A stretch of DNA of 13,158 nucleotides, taken from the NCBI GenBank assembly GCA_027294925.1, contig JAPULM010000570.1:1-13158 (forward strand). Direction: 5' to 3'. This document shows, piece after piece, positions 1 to 6,571 of the stretch (the first letter of the stretch is position 1; the number at the start of each line of letters is the position of its first letter). The notes below the pieces were generated by a model that was not told the DNA's origin, did not search any database, and saw only the letters and a list, made by a program, of their open reading frames with translations. The DNA comes from a bacterium (GTDB lineage Bacteria; Tectomicrobia; Entotheonellia; Entotheonellales; Entotheonellaceae). Made by a program: the position numbers and the translations under genes.

Positions 1-142
1 CGCCGGCGCCAGACGCATCAGCGCGCGCTCGACTGCCGCGCTGGTCATGGATACCTTGTGGCCATTTTTGGGGCTCCAGGTGTAATCGCCGGTACATTGA
101 CTGTTCGCCGGGCCTCACAAGAAGCATTGCAATGGCTGACAA

Positions 143-433
143 TCAGTTTTCCCAATTACAACCGCCAGATAGGGGTAGGCGGTACGACACGATGGGAGTG
201 TCCGTGTCATGCCACTTCGCAAGTATATGAGAGCGTGGACGCTTTTTCACGAGACCTTGCGTCAGCAATTCCTGCATGCGTTGGTAACAAAACCAGGTCT
301 TGCCCACCCGGCGCATGCCGATAATCGCCTGGGCTTTCCCGGGAACCTGCGGCACGCGTCGGTCGCGTGGTAAGAGGGCAGGCAGGTCCCGCTCATGAAA
401 ATCATCGATAAGTTGGCTCAGGACGTCTTGCAT
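143..433 (-). pseudogene. AAA ATPase, N-terminal stump
   Basis: The first ~70 residues look like the start of an AAA ATPase of the kind that carries DUF4143 at its C-terminus: a basic leader followed by a Walker A loop, GMRRVGKT, at residues 39-46 and a helix rich in Gln/Leu. Intact members are usually about 350-450 residues and have Walker B soon after an FEDDR-like strand. Here similarity stops after LVKKR (about base 250) and a 30-residue tail without recognisable features leads to a stop, so Walker B, the sensors and the C-terminal domain are all missing. The start is an ATG at 431-433, but the ribosome binding site is weak. It lies downstream of the M24 hydrolase gene on the same strand with 161 bases between. 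It is most likely a truncated, inactive gene cut by a rearrangement near base 250. The family assignment rests on Walker A and its flanks only. Confidence 0.6.
161..208. repeat. Two adjacent small hairpins
   Basis: ACCGCC (161-166) pairs with GGCGGT (178-183), and GACACG (186-191) pairs with CGTGTC (203-208). Both have a 6-bp stem and an 11-base loop and they are two bases apart. They sit inside the unrecognisable 3' tail of the AAA ATPase stump, beyond the point where homology stops. There is no T-run, so a rho-independent terminator is not supported. They may be part of the element or junction that truncated the gene. Confidence 0.35.
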
Positions 434-594
434 GGGGAAATTTCTATCTCTTTTTCAAAGAAAATTCAAGAGAAATCTGTCTCGATTCTTCATCCATATC
501 GCGATTGACCATCGCTTTCCCAGGGGGCGCAGCAGTCGCCGTCTGGATGACCTTCATACTTTGCAGACCATCAATCACGCTCTGTTCTCTTCGT

Positions 595-1743
595 TCAAAG
601 CACCCGGAGATCCAATCCGCTACGGTCCAAGAATTCGACACCCTCTTCTTGGAGGAGGAAGTTGCCGCCTACCATGACCCCGAAGGTCTCTTCTGGCAGC
701 TTGAGGACACAGTGCAGGCAGAAGACCATGCCGGCTGCCAAGCGCTGGGTTGATCCACGGACGATGTCCAGGGGTTCGAGCCAGGAGGGCGGATATCCTG
801 CCGACACGCCATAGCCAAACCGCTGCGCAAAGTACCGCTCCAACCCGGCACGCTTGAGAGGGACCAAGGCGGCTTCTTCCAGCGCTGAGGCCAGCACCCC
901 CACCGTGGCGGTTTGCGCTCCCGCTTGCACGGATGCTACGGCAGCCTCATAGACCTCACGCACGCGGGGTAAAGGTTCGCCTAAAGATACGACCTTGTAC
1001 ATGGTGCAGTGATAGCGCCGTGCCACGCCGGCAAACGAAAAACTCACCAGGTCACCGGCCTGGATGACACGATCCGTGGCGGTAAGATGCGAATAGGCGG
1101 TGCGAGGGCCTGACGACATCCAGGTTGGCATGGCCGGCGAATCGCTGCCGCGTGAGCGCACGGCGTACTCGATTTCGGCTGCAAGCGCCACCTCGGTCAT
1201 GCCTGGCTTGATTACCGCAAAAGCTGCCTCCATACCGGCGTTGGCGTACTCGGCGGCCTGACGCACGTAGGCCAGCTCTGCTGACGACTTCACGATCCGC
1301 AAGGCTCCGATCAGATCCGTGCTATCTTCGACTCTGGTGCAAGGTAGGGCATTCATCAGGCGCATGCCTTTCGACGTCGGTAGAGCAAAGGCTTTCAGAT
1401 CGACCCCGATGCTTTTGCCGCTAAGAGCCTTCTCCTCGACTATTGAGGCGATAAAAGCTGCACTGTCATCTCGGCCATAATGGTACAGACGCACATCCTG
1501 CACCCATGCGGTTTCCAATGCGACGCCCTGCTCGGTGTCGCGGATGACCAGGGTGGGCTCGTCATCACCGGCCGTAAAGATGAATGCCTGATCGCTCCAG
1601 TAGGTGTGTCCGTCAAAGCCCGAGAGGTAGTACAGGTGCTCCGGTGCCACGCAGATGCAGCCGTCCAGTCCGGCGTTTTGCAGCATCCGGCGGGCGCGTG
1701 CTAAGCGATCGCGATATTCGCATGGGGCAAAAGCCAGGGGCAT
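595..1743 (-). CDS. Creatinase/ectoine-hydrolase-like M24 family hydrolase
   Basis: The 382-residue product has the two-domain 'pita-bread' layout of the M24 family: an N-terminal creatinase-type domain (about 5-140, with the LYYLSGFDGHTYW signature at 37-49) and a C-terminal domain (about 155-375). The usual Asp/Asp/His/Glu/Glu metal ligands of aminopeptidase P are not visible: the stretch that normally holds both Asp reads SFSFAGVARRYHC (234-246). Creatinase also lacks them. H219, in SHLTATDRVIQAGD, aligns by eye with the catalytic His of creatinase, while FGYGVSAGYPPSW (309-321) resembles ectoine hydrolase DoeA. It therefore probably hydrolyses an amidino or cyclic amidine-type compound rather than Xaa-Pro peptides. 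The ATG at 1743 has GGAG about ten bases upstream. An open frame continues further upstream but only inside the preceding gene. It lies 14 bases behind the FAD oxidoreductase gene, so the two are probably one operon. The fold is secure, the substrate is not. Confidence 0.85.
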   Translation of the reverse strand: MPLAFAPCEYRDRLARARRMLQNAGLDGCICVAPEHLYYLSGFDGHTYWSDQAFIFTAGDDEPTLVIRDTEQGVALETAWVQDVRLYHYGRDDSAAFIASIVEEKALSGKSIGVDLKAFALPTSKGMRLMNALPCTRVEDSTDLIGALRIVKSSAELAYVRQAAEYANAGMEAAFAVIKPGMTEVALAAEIEYAVRSRGSDSPAMPTWMSSGPRTAYSHLTATDRVIQAGDLVSFSFAGVARRYHCTMYKVVSLGEPLPRVREVYEAAVASVQAGAQTATVGVLASALEEAALVPLKRAGLERYFAQRFGYGVSAGYPPSWLEPLDIVRGSTQRLAAGMVFCLHCVLKLPEETFGVMVGGNFLLQEEGVEFLDRSGLDLRVL

Positions 1744-1757
1744 GGTGTATCTCCGTG

Positions 1758-3140
1758 TTAGTGCCGACTCAAGCGTTCGGCGAGCGTCGAACCATCGGGT
1801 GGGACGCCGGTTTCCGTCGCCTTGCGATCTATCCGAAAATACGCCTGCTGCACATAGCGAATCCCCAGATAGCGCAAGGGTTCGGGTTCCCAGTTCGGCG
1901 ATGTGTGGCCAACGGTGGGGAGCGAAGTCAATTCGGATGTCGTGTCGGTAATCAGGTCCGCCAGCACCCGTCCTGCCAGGTTGGCGGTGCCCACGCCTTG
2001 CCCGGTATAGCCCCGGGCCGTACCGATGCCGGATTGGCGGTCGAATGACATGATGGGCATCCAATCGCGTGGCACCCCGAGCGGGCCGCCCCAGGCGTGA
2101 GAAAATTGCTCGCGCTGGACGGCTGGAAACCACTCCATGGTGGCTTCTCGCAGAATAGCGTGGGTCGACGTATGCTGATCGTAAGTGTCTTTGATACGAG
2201 AACCAAAGTGGTATGGCGCCCCGCGGCCGCCGAAGAGGATGCGGCCGTCGGTGGTTCTGGATAAATAATCGATCACGTATTGGCTCGACGACACGCATTC
2301 ACGTCCAGCCCAACCGATCTGTTGCCACTGCTCGGTAGACAGCGGTTCGGTTAACACGATCAGCGAGTAGATTGGGATTAATTGCCGTGCTACCTGGTCG
2401 AGTTGGGAGAGGTACGATTCTCCGGCCAGCACCACGGCAGCAGCGCGGACATCACCACGTGTCGTGTGCAAAACCGGTTGAGACCCGGCCGTGTACCCGG
2501 TTGCTGCGGTCTGCTCGTAGATGGTGCCGCCGTGTTGCTCCACCGCCCGGGCCAATCCGCGCACCAGTTTGCCGGGATGAATGGTCGCACAATTGGGAGT
2601 GAACATCGACCCCACAACGCCGGCAACTTGAATGCGCTGCTCAGTCTCCTGCTGACTCAGCAGGTGATACTGGTCGCCGAACCCCATATCCTGGTAGGTG
2701 TCTACGGCCTGCCGAATCAGGGGTAGCTGGTGCGGGCCGCGTGCTAGCCGCAGGCTCCCACTCTTTTCGTAGTCACACGCGATCTGTTCGATCTCGGCTA
2801 CCGATCCGACTTCATCTACGGTGTTGATCATGGCGGTATGGAGTTGCTGGGCCGCGTCCCGGCCAAAGCGCCGCGTCAATTCTCCGAGGCTAACCGGGAA
2901 CCCCGCTGAACACCAGCCCCCGTTGCGCCCCGAGCCGCCAAAGCCGGCAATTTCCTTCTCGACCACGACTACCTTCAACGACGGATTACGCTGGAGAAGA
3001 TAGTATGCCGTCCACAACCCGGTAAACCCGGCTCCAAGAATTGCCACATCCGTCTGGATCGTACCGTCAAGCGGATCGCGCGGGGTTAAATCGTCCCCGC
3101 ACGAGGCAAACCAATAGCTGTAGGTCGTATAGTCTTTCAT
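1758..3140 (-). CDS. FAD-dependent amine/amino acid oxidoreductase (DAO family)
   Basis: This 460-residue protein belongs to the DAO superfamily (D-amino acid oxidase, sarcosine oxidase, gamma-glutamylputrescine oxidase PuuB). The N-terminal FAD-binding Rossmann motif is GAGFTG (36-41), with E61 closing the beta-alpha-beta unit. It is followed by the GGSGRNGGWC loop (68-77) typical of PuuB/OrdL-type enzymes. The C-terminal FAD-contact motif is GYTGQGVGTANLAGRVLAD (377-395). There is no signal peptide, so it should be cytosolic, transferring electrons from an amine substrate to oxygen or another acceptor and releasing an imine. It starts at an ATG at 3138-3140 with a weak ribosome binding site and ends 14 bases before the M24 hydrolase gene. 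Creatinase releases sarcosine and sarcosine oxidases belong to this superfamily, which makes a two-step pathway attractive but unproven. PuuB-like polyamine oxidation is the main alternative. Confidence 0.87.
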   Translation of the reverse strand: MKDYTTYSYWFASCGDDLTPRDPLDGTIQTDVAILGAGFTGLWTAYYLLQRNPSLKVVVVEKEIAGFGGSGRNGGWCSAGFPVSLGELTRRFGRDAAQQLHTAMINTVDEVGSVAEIEQIACDYEKSGSLRLARGPHQLPLIRQAVDTYQDMGFGDQYHLLSQQETEQRIQVAGVVGSMFTPNCATIHPGKLVRGLARAVEQHGGTIYEQTAATGYTAGSQPVLHTTRGDVRAAAVVLAGESYLSQLDQVARQLIPIYSLIVLTEPLSTEQWQQIGWAGRECVSSSQYVIDYLSRTTDGRILFGGRGAPYHFGSRIKDTYDQHTSTHAILREATMEWFPAVQREQFSHAWGGPLGVPRDWMPIMSFDRQSGIGTARGYTGQGVGTANLAGRVLADLITDTTSELTSLPTVGHTSPNWEPEPLRYLGIRYVQQAYFRIDRKATETGVPPDGSTLAERLSRH

Positions 3141-3152
3141 ATCGTTAGGTCT

Positions 3153-3557
3153 TTACGCGTCATTGAAAAGTAACTGGCTAGCTACTATGTACATGATGCT
3201 GGCATAAAAAGAAAGGGTCGTGGTCAATTCCTGCAGGCCGTTGCTGTCGAGGATGAATTTGCGCAGGCTCACCTTTTGAGGTTGAAAGTCGAGGTGGGTG
3301 ACCAGAACGACGCCGATAGCAAGTTCGGGGTGTTCAAGTTCGGTTTCGACGATTTGGCGGGATTGTTCGTCTAGGGCCGAGGTGGGTTCGTCACACAGGA
3401 GCAGATCGGGCTTGCTGAGCAGGGTTCGGCTGAGGGCGATTCGCTGTTTCTGGCCCACAGAGAGCTTTTCGGCACTGTCCTCAAGCTGGACGTCCTGAAG
3501 CAGGTAAGTGTTCAATTTCAAAATCGTACATGTCAATTGACACTTTTTGTCTGCCAA
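3153..3557 (-). pseudogene. ABC transporter ATPase, C-terminal remnant
   Basis: The open frame encodes the second half of an ABC ATPase: signature motif LSVGQKQR (32-39), Walker B LLLCDEP (52-58), D-loop SALD (60-63) and the H-loop VTH (86-88). The style resembles small FetA/YbbL-type importer or exporter ATPases. The Walker A P-loop and Q-loop half is absent. Only ~20 residues precede the matching region, and the first codon available is TTG with no convincing ribosome binding site. The missing 5' half is replaced by the palindromic repeat array that begins at 3531, suggesting that insertion or rearrangement removed it. No permease gene is nearby. The remnant sits 12 bases upstream of the FAD oxidoreductase gene on the same strand. 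It cannot bind ATP as encoded and is best treated as a pseudogene. Confidence 0.75.
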
Positions 3558-3618
3558 TTGTCATTCACTTGTGTCGCAATGTTACCTTTGTGTTCCCTTT
3601 GTGTTCCCTTTTGACACC
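3531..3618. repeat. Phased palindromic/direct repeat array, transposon-end-like
   Basis: The array opens with a perfect 12-bp palindrome TGTCAATTGACA (3531-3542). A diverged copy TGCCAATTGTCA (10 of 12 bases) follows at 3552-3563, and a weaker TGTCGCAATGTT at 3572-3583. Then come two perfect tandem copies of the 11-mer CCTTTGTGTTC (3585-3595, 3596-3606) and a closing CCTTTTGACACC. The first three units are 20-21 bp apart, about two helical turns. Multiple phased sites next to a TGT terminus are typical of the ends of DDE transposons with several transposase sites (IS21-like, Tn7-like). The array abuts the truncated end of the ABC ATPase. No transposase gene or matching second end was seen in the window, so a solo end or a regulator-binding array are both possible. 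Confidence 0.4.
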
Positions 3619-3908
3619 TATGCAGAACTAGACCTATTCTGTTATTGGTGATGGTGTACTTATTGAGCATATGTTGTAGAGAGCGTTGGAAAAGGGGGGG
3701 ATTGGGTGGAATCAACCACTTATGGAGGCGAACTGTGGGCGCTAAGAGTTTGAAAACGAGCCGATTGTCTGTCTCTGTGATATGTTACTGGCAGCACGGA
3801 TCCAACCATACCCCCGGAATTTAATGCTCTCAAGTTAAGCCGTCTGCCCGTCCGGATACTCACAGCACTCGGAGCAAGAACAAGCGCGAATCGATCGGCT
3901 ATTCCTGT
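3619..3908. other. Non-coding region, nothing recognised
   Basis: This stretch lies between the repeat array and the anti-sigma gene. I see no convincing open frame, tRNA, terminator with a T-run, or recognisable promoter in it on either strand. A G-run follows base 3690. If the array at 3531 is a transposon end, this may be decayed interior of that element. Confidence 0.4.
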
Positions 3909-4202
3909 TTAACAGCTAGGCGGGAATCCTTTGATCTTGGCCTGGAGGAATTGCTGCACCCGATGGCGCATCTCCTCCGGAACATCCTCGTCACGTAGGG
4001 AGCGCGTGGTGCGGATGGTCACTTTATAGGTGTTCAAAAAAGCCGTACAATCCGGACAGTCGTGTATATGCATCTCGAATGCCGAGCGCATCGCAGGTTC
4101 CATATCCTCAGCCACATAGTCCACGATCAGGTCCGTGATCTGTTGGCAGGTCAGCTCGGTTGCTAGGCCTTGTGTTTGTCGAGGGCGCGTTTGTTTAGCC
4201 AT
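3909..4202 (-). CDS. Zinc-finger anti-sigma factor
   Basis: This 97-residue protein has the ZAS (anti-sigma zinc finger) arrangement: C19 in ELTCQQITDL, then H45-x3-C49-x2-C52 in the HIHDCPDC segment, followed by a helical arm that would embrace the sigma factor. There is no transmembrane segment, so it is a soluble anti-sigma that would sense its signal (often thiol oxidation or metal loss) in the cytoplasm. A TTG at 4218-4220 could also serve as start. I prefer the ATG at 4200-4202, because that TTG is part of a GAGGAAA ribosome binding site and overlaps the stop of the sigma gene. It lies 14 bases after the ECF sigma gene and is surely co-transcribed with it, the standard sigma/anti-sigma order. 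It should hold that sigma inactive until the stimulus. Confidence 0.85.
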   Translation of the reverse strand: MAKQTRPRQTQGLATELTCQQITDLIVDYVAEDMEPAMRSAFEMHIHDCPDCTAFLNTYKVTIRTTRSLRDEDVPEEMRHRVQQFLQAKIKGFPPSC

Positions 4203-4216
4203 GACTGTCGGTTTCC

Positions 4217-4825
4217 TCAACAGGAAGGGGGCGCAAACGTGGCTGCCAACTTGCCCCGTAAGAACAGGCGGGCGCGATGGAGTCGCGCTTTGACTGCCGA
4301 TACACTCAACTCGAGGACGTCAGCAACTTCCTGGTTCGATAGCCCTTCAAGGTCGCTTAACACCACCACAAGTTTATCAACCGGCCGTAGTCCTTCAATG
4401 GCCACGCGAAGGAGTCGTCGTACCTCCTCTTGCGCAAAGTCACTTTCGAGGTTCTGTGACCAATCGACCACTGGCCGCACCCGATGATGGCCGTCGTCTT
4501 GAAATTGTGGCAGATAGTCGTCGAGAGGGACTTCTTGGCGTTTTATCCGGCGGCGCAGTCTGTTGAGGGTGGCGTTCGCCGTGAGGCGATACAACCACGT
4601 CGAGAAGGCAGCGTCACCGCGAAAGGTGTGCGCCTTCTCATACAGAGCCAAGAACACTTCCTGCATCACCTCTTCCGCTTCCGCCTCGTTGTCCAAGAGG
4701 TGCATCGCTTGGTGGCAGACCCTGGCGCTGTACCGCTCAAACAGGGTTTCAAATGCTGCGGCATCACCCGCCTGCATCCGTTGGATGAGCTGATTATCCT
4801 CGATGTCCGACTGTGGGCTCCGCAT
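4217..4825 (-). CDS. ECF-family RNA polymerase sigma factor (RpoE-like)
   Basis: This 202-residue sigma-70 family protein has only regions 2 and 4, as ECF sigmas do. Region 2 spans about 25-95, with the core-binding AEEVMQEVFLALYEK segment (50-64) and the -10 melting segment FSTWLYRLTANATLNRLRRR (74-93). An acidic/His linker follows, then region 4 at about 134-195 with a helix-turn-helix (LSNQEVADVLELSVSAVKARLHRAR, in two pieces from 162). Length and layout are normal and it appears intact. The ATG at 4823-4825 follows a G-rich ribosome binding site (AAGGGGGG). The anti-sigma gene follows at once. ECF sigmas of this kind redirect RNA polymerase to envelope, oxidative or metal stress promoters. 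The neighbouring genes for secreted proteins (5095-6571) are reasonable targets, but no shared promoter motif was established. Confidence 0.92.
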   Translation of the reverse strand: MRSPQSDIEDNQLIQRMQAGDAAAFETLFERYSARVCHQAMHLLDNEAEAEEVMQEVFLALYEKAHTFRGDAAFSTWLYRLTANATLNRLRRRIKRQEVPLDDYLPQFQDDGHHRVRPVVDWSQNLESDFAQEEVRRLLRVAIEGLRPVDKLVVVLSDLEGLSNQEVADVLELSVSAVKARLHRARLFLRGKLAATFAPPSC

Positions 4826-4880
4826 GCCTCTCTATCCCCCCTTGGCACACCTCTCGCCGGCTTTCACGAATCGTAGCGGA

Positions 4881-4909
4881 ACACTAACCGGGTGAAGCCT
4901 ACGTGTCAA
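4881..4909 (-). promoter_or_regulatory. Putative sigma70-type promoter of the sigma/anti-sigma operon
   Basis: Read on the minus strand, a perfect -35 hexamer TTGACA (4909-4904) is followed after 17 bases by TAGTGT (4886-4881, three of six matches to TATAAT). It would start transcription about 50 bases before the sigma ATG at 4825. The weak -10 makes this tentative. It lies inside the possible intron relic described next, so it may be fortuitous. Confidence 0.35.
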
Positions 4910-5094
4910 GGTGAAAGGGAATAACAAGGGTCGCCGGCCGCAGCCGTACGACACCTCCGGTAACGGGTTGTGCATGCCGGTCCTTGCGTCACTCGCCTCC
5001 TGCCAGCCCAGGGAGGAAGGACTATCGGCCTGGACGCTGGTCCCTTCCGTAGGCCGCTGCGTACGGTAAGGGTGGACTGGCGTGGAGCCTCCCG
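4890..5094 (+). ncRNA. Possible group II intron domain I relic
   Basis: This GC-rich stretch between the sigma gene and the surface-antigen fragment encodes nothing recognisable in any frame. On the plus strand, segments such as GGGTGAAGCCTACGTGTC, AAGGTGAAAGG, CCGGTAACGGGTTGTGCATG followed by CCGGTCC, and CGTACGGTAAGG resemble from memory the conserved domain I blocks of bacterial group II introns. No domain V hairpin, no reverse transcriptase/maturase gene and no clear GTGCG 5' end were found, so at most a decayed 5' fragment remains. This is pattern recollection, not an alignment. A spacer with other secondary structure is the alternative. Confidence 0.25.
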
Positions 5095-5346
5095 CTACTG
5101 CCCAATCTGCCAGCTCCCGTCCGGCTGCCGACAGGCGGTACCAAAGGCACGGTCTTCTTGGCCACCGATGACCACGGTCTGTTGGTACTCCCGGCAATAC
5201 TGCCCACTGTCGATCTGGTAGGTCCGTACGGAGATCGAATTGTGTACCACAAGGGCAATCCGTATTCCGTCAACACGCTTCAGAGTGCGTGTCCCACGGC
5301 GACAGCCACCCTGCACCGTATGCCACAGAGCGGCCGTGCGGAGCAA
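5095..5346 (-). pseudogene. Surface antigen (17 kDa antigen type) C-terminal fragment
   Basis: The last ~45 residues (about 40-81 of the open frame) match the C-terminal domain of glycine-zipper/17-kDa surface-antigen lipoproteins: an [14 protein letters not shown] block (41-54), a QQTVVIGG strand, and the closing [13 protein letters not shown] (69-81). Intact proteins have a lipobox signal peptide and a glycine-zipper segment before this. Here there is no signal peptide, no glycine zipper, and no ATG in the frame (the first usable codon is TTG at 5346). It therefore looks like a 5'-truncated remnant, though a very short secreted protein with a misplaced start cannot be excluded. It lies 15 bases downstream of the cupredoxin-like gene on the same strand. 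It would be outer-membrane or periplasmic if ever expressed. Confidence 0.55.
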
Positions 5347-5361
5347 CGAGTGATGTCAGGT

Positions 5362-5847
5362 TTACAGCCTGGACTTCACCACGAGTTTATAGTTTAGCGT
5401 CGGGTTGAGAGGGCACGAATAAACGTACTGCCCTTCTTTGAGTTCGATGGCGTAATCCTTAGTCGTGCCAGGTAGGAGTCCACCGCCTGCCACCTTGGGT
5501 AGCGTCAAGCGCCCGAAGCCCGCACCCCGTAGATAAAACCCCAACATGTAGGGGACATTCTTGTTGGTCACTCGAAAGATGTATTTTCCAGGCGTCAGTT
5601 CCAGGGTCTTCGCGCTGGCTAGGCGCTCCGCTGCGGTCTTCGCGTTAATCTTTTTACAATCGGCCGCCGAGGCGGGTTGAAAGCCATGATCACCGCCCTC
5701 AATTTCGACAAACTAGCACCCTGTCTGTGTCAACGGAATGATTGTCGCCGGTGCAGCCGCCTGCACCCCCCCACTCGCCATAGTGAAAGCGATGATACTG
5801 AGAACACCGAGAGCCATTGAGACAGTCTTACACTTGAACACCATCAT
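5362..5847 (-). pseudogene. Secreted cupredoxin-like protein, interrupted by an amber codon
   Basis: From the ATG at 5845-5847, which has a perfect AGGAGG eight bases away at 5853-5858, the frame gives a classic signal peptide (residues 1 to about 30, ending VQAAA). It then meets TAG at codon 45 (5713-5715), and runs on in the same frame for 116 more residues to TAA. The downstream part reads as a normal cupredoxin-like beta-sandwich domain: LELTPGKYIFRVTNKNVPY (82-100), LPGTTKDYAIELKEGQYVYSC (125-145) and a final YKLVVK. Type 1 copper proteins need Cys plus His and Met after it. Here C145 is followed by PLNPTLNY, so the copper site is incomplete. Both sides of the stop keep the family pattern, so a single base change (CAG to TAG being simplest) is likely. 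It may be a fresh pseudogene, a readthrough gene or a sequence error. An ECF sigma remnant lies upstream and a surface-antigen fragment downstream. Confidence 0.75.
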
Positions 5848-5876
5848 CTCGAACCTCCTAATACATGCTGGTTGTT

Positions 5877-6201
5877 TTAGGCATTAATATTGGTATGGCG
5901 CAAAATGGTAACCGACCAGGCTTTCATATTCGTTCCAGGTTGGAAGCGATGGATAAAACGATAGGCTTTGCAGTAGGTCTCCTGCACCAGGTCCTGCGCC
6001 TCGTCGGGATTGCGGGTAAAGGATATCGCCACGTTATACAAGAAGTTGAAGTGTACAAGCGCGATGGCTTCGAACGCTATGCGCCGGCTTCTCGCTTCGT
6101 GTGGCCATCAAGTCATACAGGGTCATGGTGATCGCTGGACGTGTTTGCTTCCCCATCAGGAAGCGAGGCGTCACCGCTGCTGGGCTCGTGAAGGTTTTCA
6201 T
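5877..6201 (-). pseudogene. Second ECF sigma factor gene, frameshifted and truncated
   Basis: In the frame ending with TAA at 5877-5879, the minus strand encodes an unmistakable ECF region 2: FEAIALVHFNFLYNVA, then TRNPDEAQDLVQETYCKAYR, then HRFQPGTNMKAW. The coding stops at ...ILRHTNINA, so the linker and region 4 (promoter -35 recognition) are missing. Upstream, a well-placed start (ATG at 6199-6201, with AAAGGAG before it) reads MKTFTSPAAVTPRF... in another frame. That frame and the sigma frame join only through a frameshift somewhere in about 6070-6107. Two lesions, a shift and a lost 3' half, make it non-functional. It lies directly upstream of the cupredoxin-like gene with 29 bases between, where the missing region 4 would be expected, suggesting a deletion between the two. 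Confidence 0.75.
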
Positions 6202-6259
6202 GGGTGCTCCTTTCGTGGCTGTTGCGCCATGGAGGTGATGTCGTGATATGCAACACAGT

Positions 6260-6571
6260 CTACCTCCGCCAATGAGAGTATCTAGGGAAATGGCTATGAT
6301 GGGGACGGTGACCCCGGAACCAGAACCCAAACCCCAAGCGTTGGTCAAAGCGATAGTGCCGTTTATACTGTCGATTATAGTGACGGCGAACAGGGTGCTT
6401 TTTGTGGACATGATGGCCGCGATGACGGCGAACATGGTGCCCCCTGCTCGCCACGTTGGCAATCTGTTCGCGAGCCTCGAACAGAGGAGCGGCTGAGACG
6501 GCCGCATGTCCCCCCAACACGAGCGCGAGACCAATAACCGACAGAGCCAATGTACGCTTAATACGTATCAT
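6260..6571 (-). CDS. Small secreted His/Arg-rich protein
   Basis: The 103-residue product begins with a clear Sec signal peptide (MIRIKRTLALSVIGLALVLGG..., predicted cleavage after AVSAA at about residue 28). The mature part of ~75 residues is dominated by His and Arg: 14 His, mostly in HH or HxH clusters (GHHVRRHRGHHVHKKH from residue 44 and RGHRPHHSHF near 86-95). An aromatic patch, GFGFWF, separates the two clusters. Clusters like these bind Ni, Zn or Cu in other periplasmic proteins, so a periplasmic metal-buffering role is plausible but unproven. No family was recognised. The ATG at 6569-6571 is preceded by GAAGGA. It is upstream of the broken ECF sigma gene on the same strand and divergent from the DUF2442/HTH gene. 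Low complexity means it could be mis-called, but signal peptide and ribosome binding site agree. Confidence 0.65.
   Translation of the reverse strand: MIRIKRTLALSVIGLALVLGGHAAVSAAPLFEAREQIANVASRGHHVRRHRGHHVHKKHPVRRHYNRQYKRHYRFDQRLGFGFWFRGHRPHHSHFPRYSHWRR

Noticed and set aside
1..114. Open minus-strand frame running off the left edge (possible start ATG at 46-48, reading MTSAAVERALMRLAPA)
   Set aside because: Only 16 codons after the ATG, a weak ribosome binding site and no recognised family; upstream codons are also open, so no start can be defended. It may be part of the element that truncated the AAA ATPase gene.
444..641. 65-codon minus-strand open frame between the AAA stump and the M24 gene
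   Set aside because: It overlaps the 3' end of the M24 hydrolase gene in another frame and has no recognisable features.
595..2298. Long 567-codon version of the M24 hydrolase
   Set aside because: The extra N-terminal part is an Arg-rich out-of-frame reading of the FAD oxidoreductase gene. The family N-terminus, with its own ribosome binding site, begins at 1743.
3909..4240. Sigma and anti-sigma both ending in Pro-Pro-Ser-Cys
   Set aside because: A curious match of four C-terminal residues, but the codons for Ser differ and the upstream sequences are unrelated; probably coincidence.
4832..5197. 121-codon minus-strand open frame and the plus-strand frame at 4970-5221
   Set aside because: Arg/Pro-rich, no motif, overlaps both the sigma gene's upstream region and the surface-antigen fragment. 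These look like chance frames over GC-rich, possibly structured DNA.
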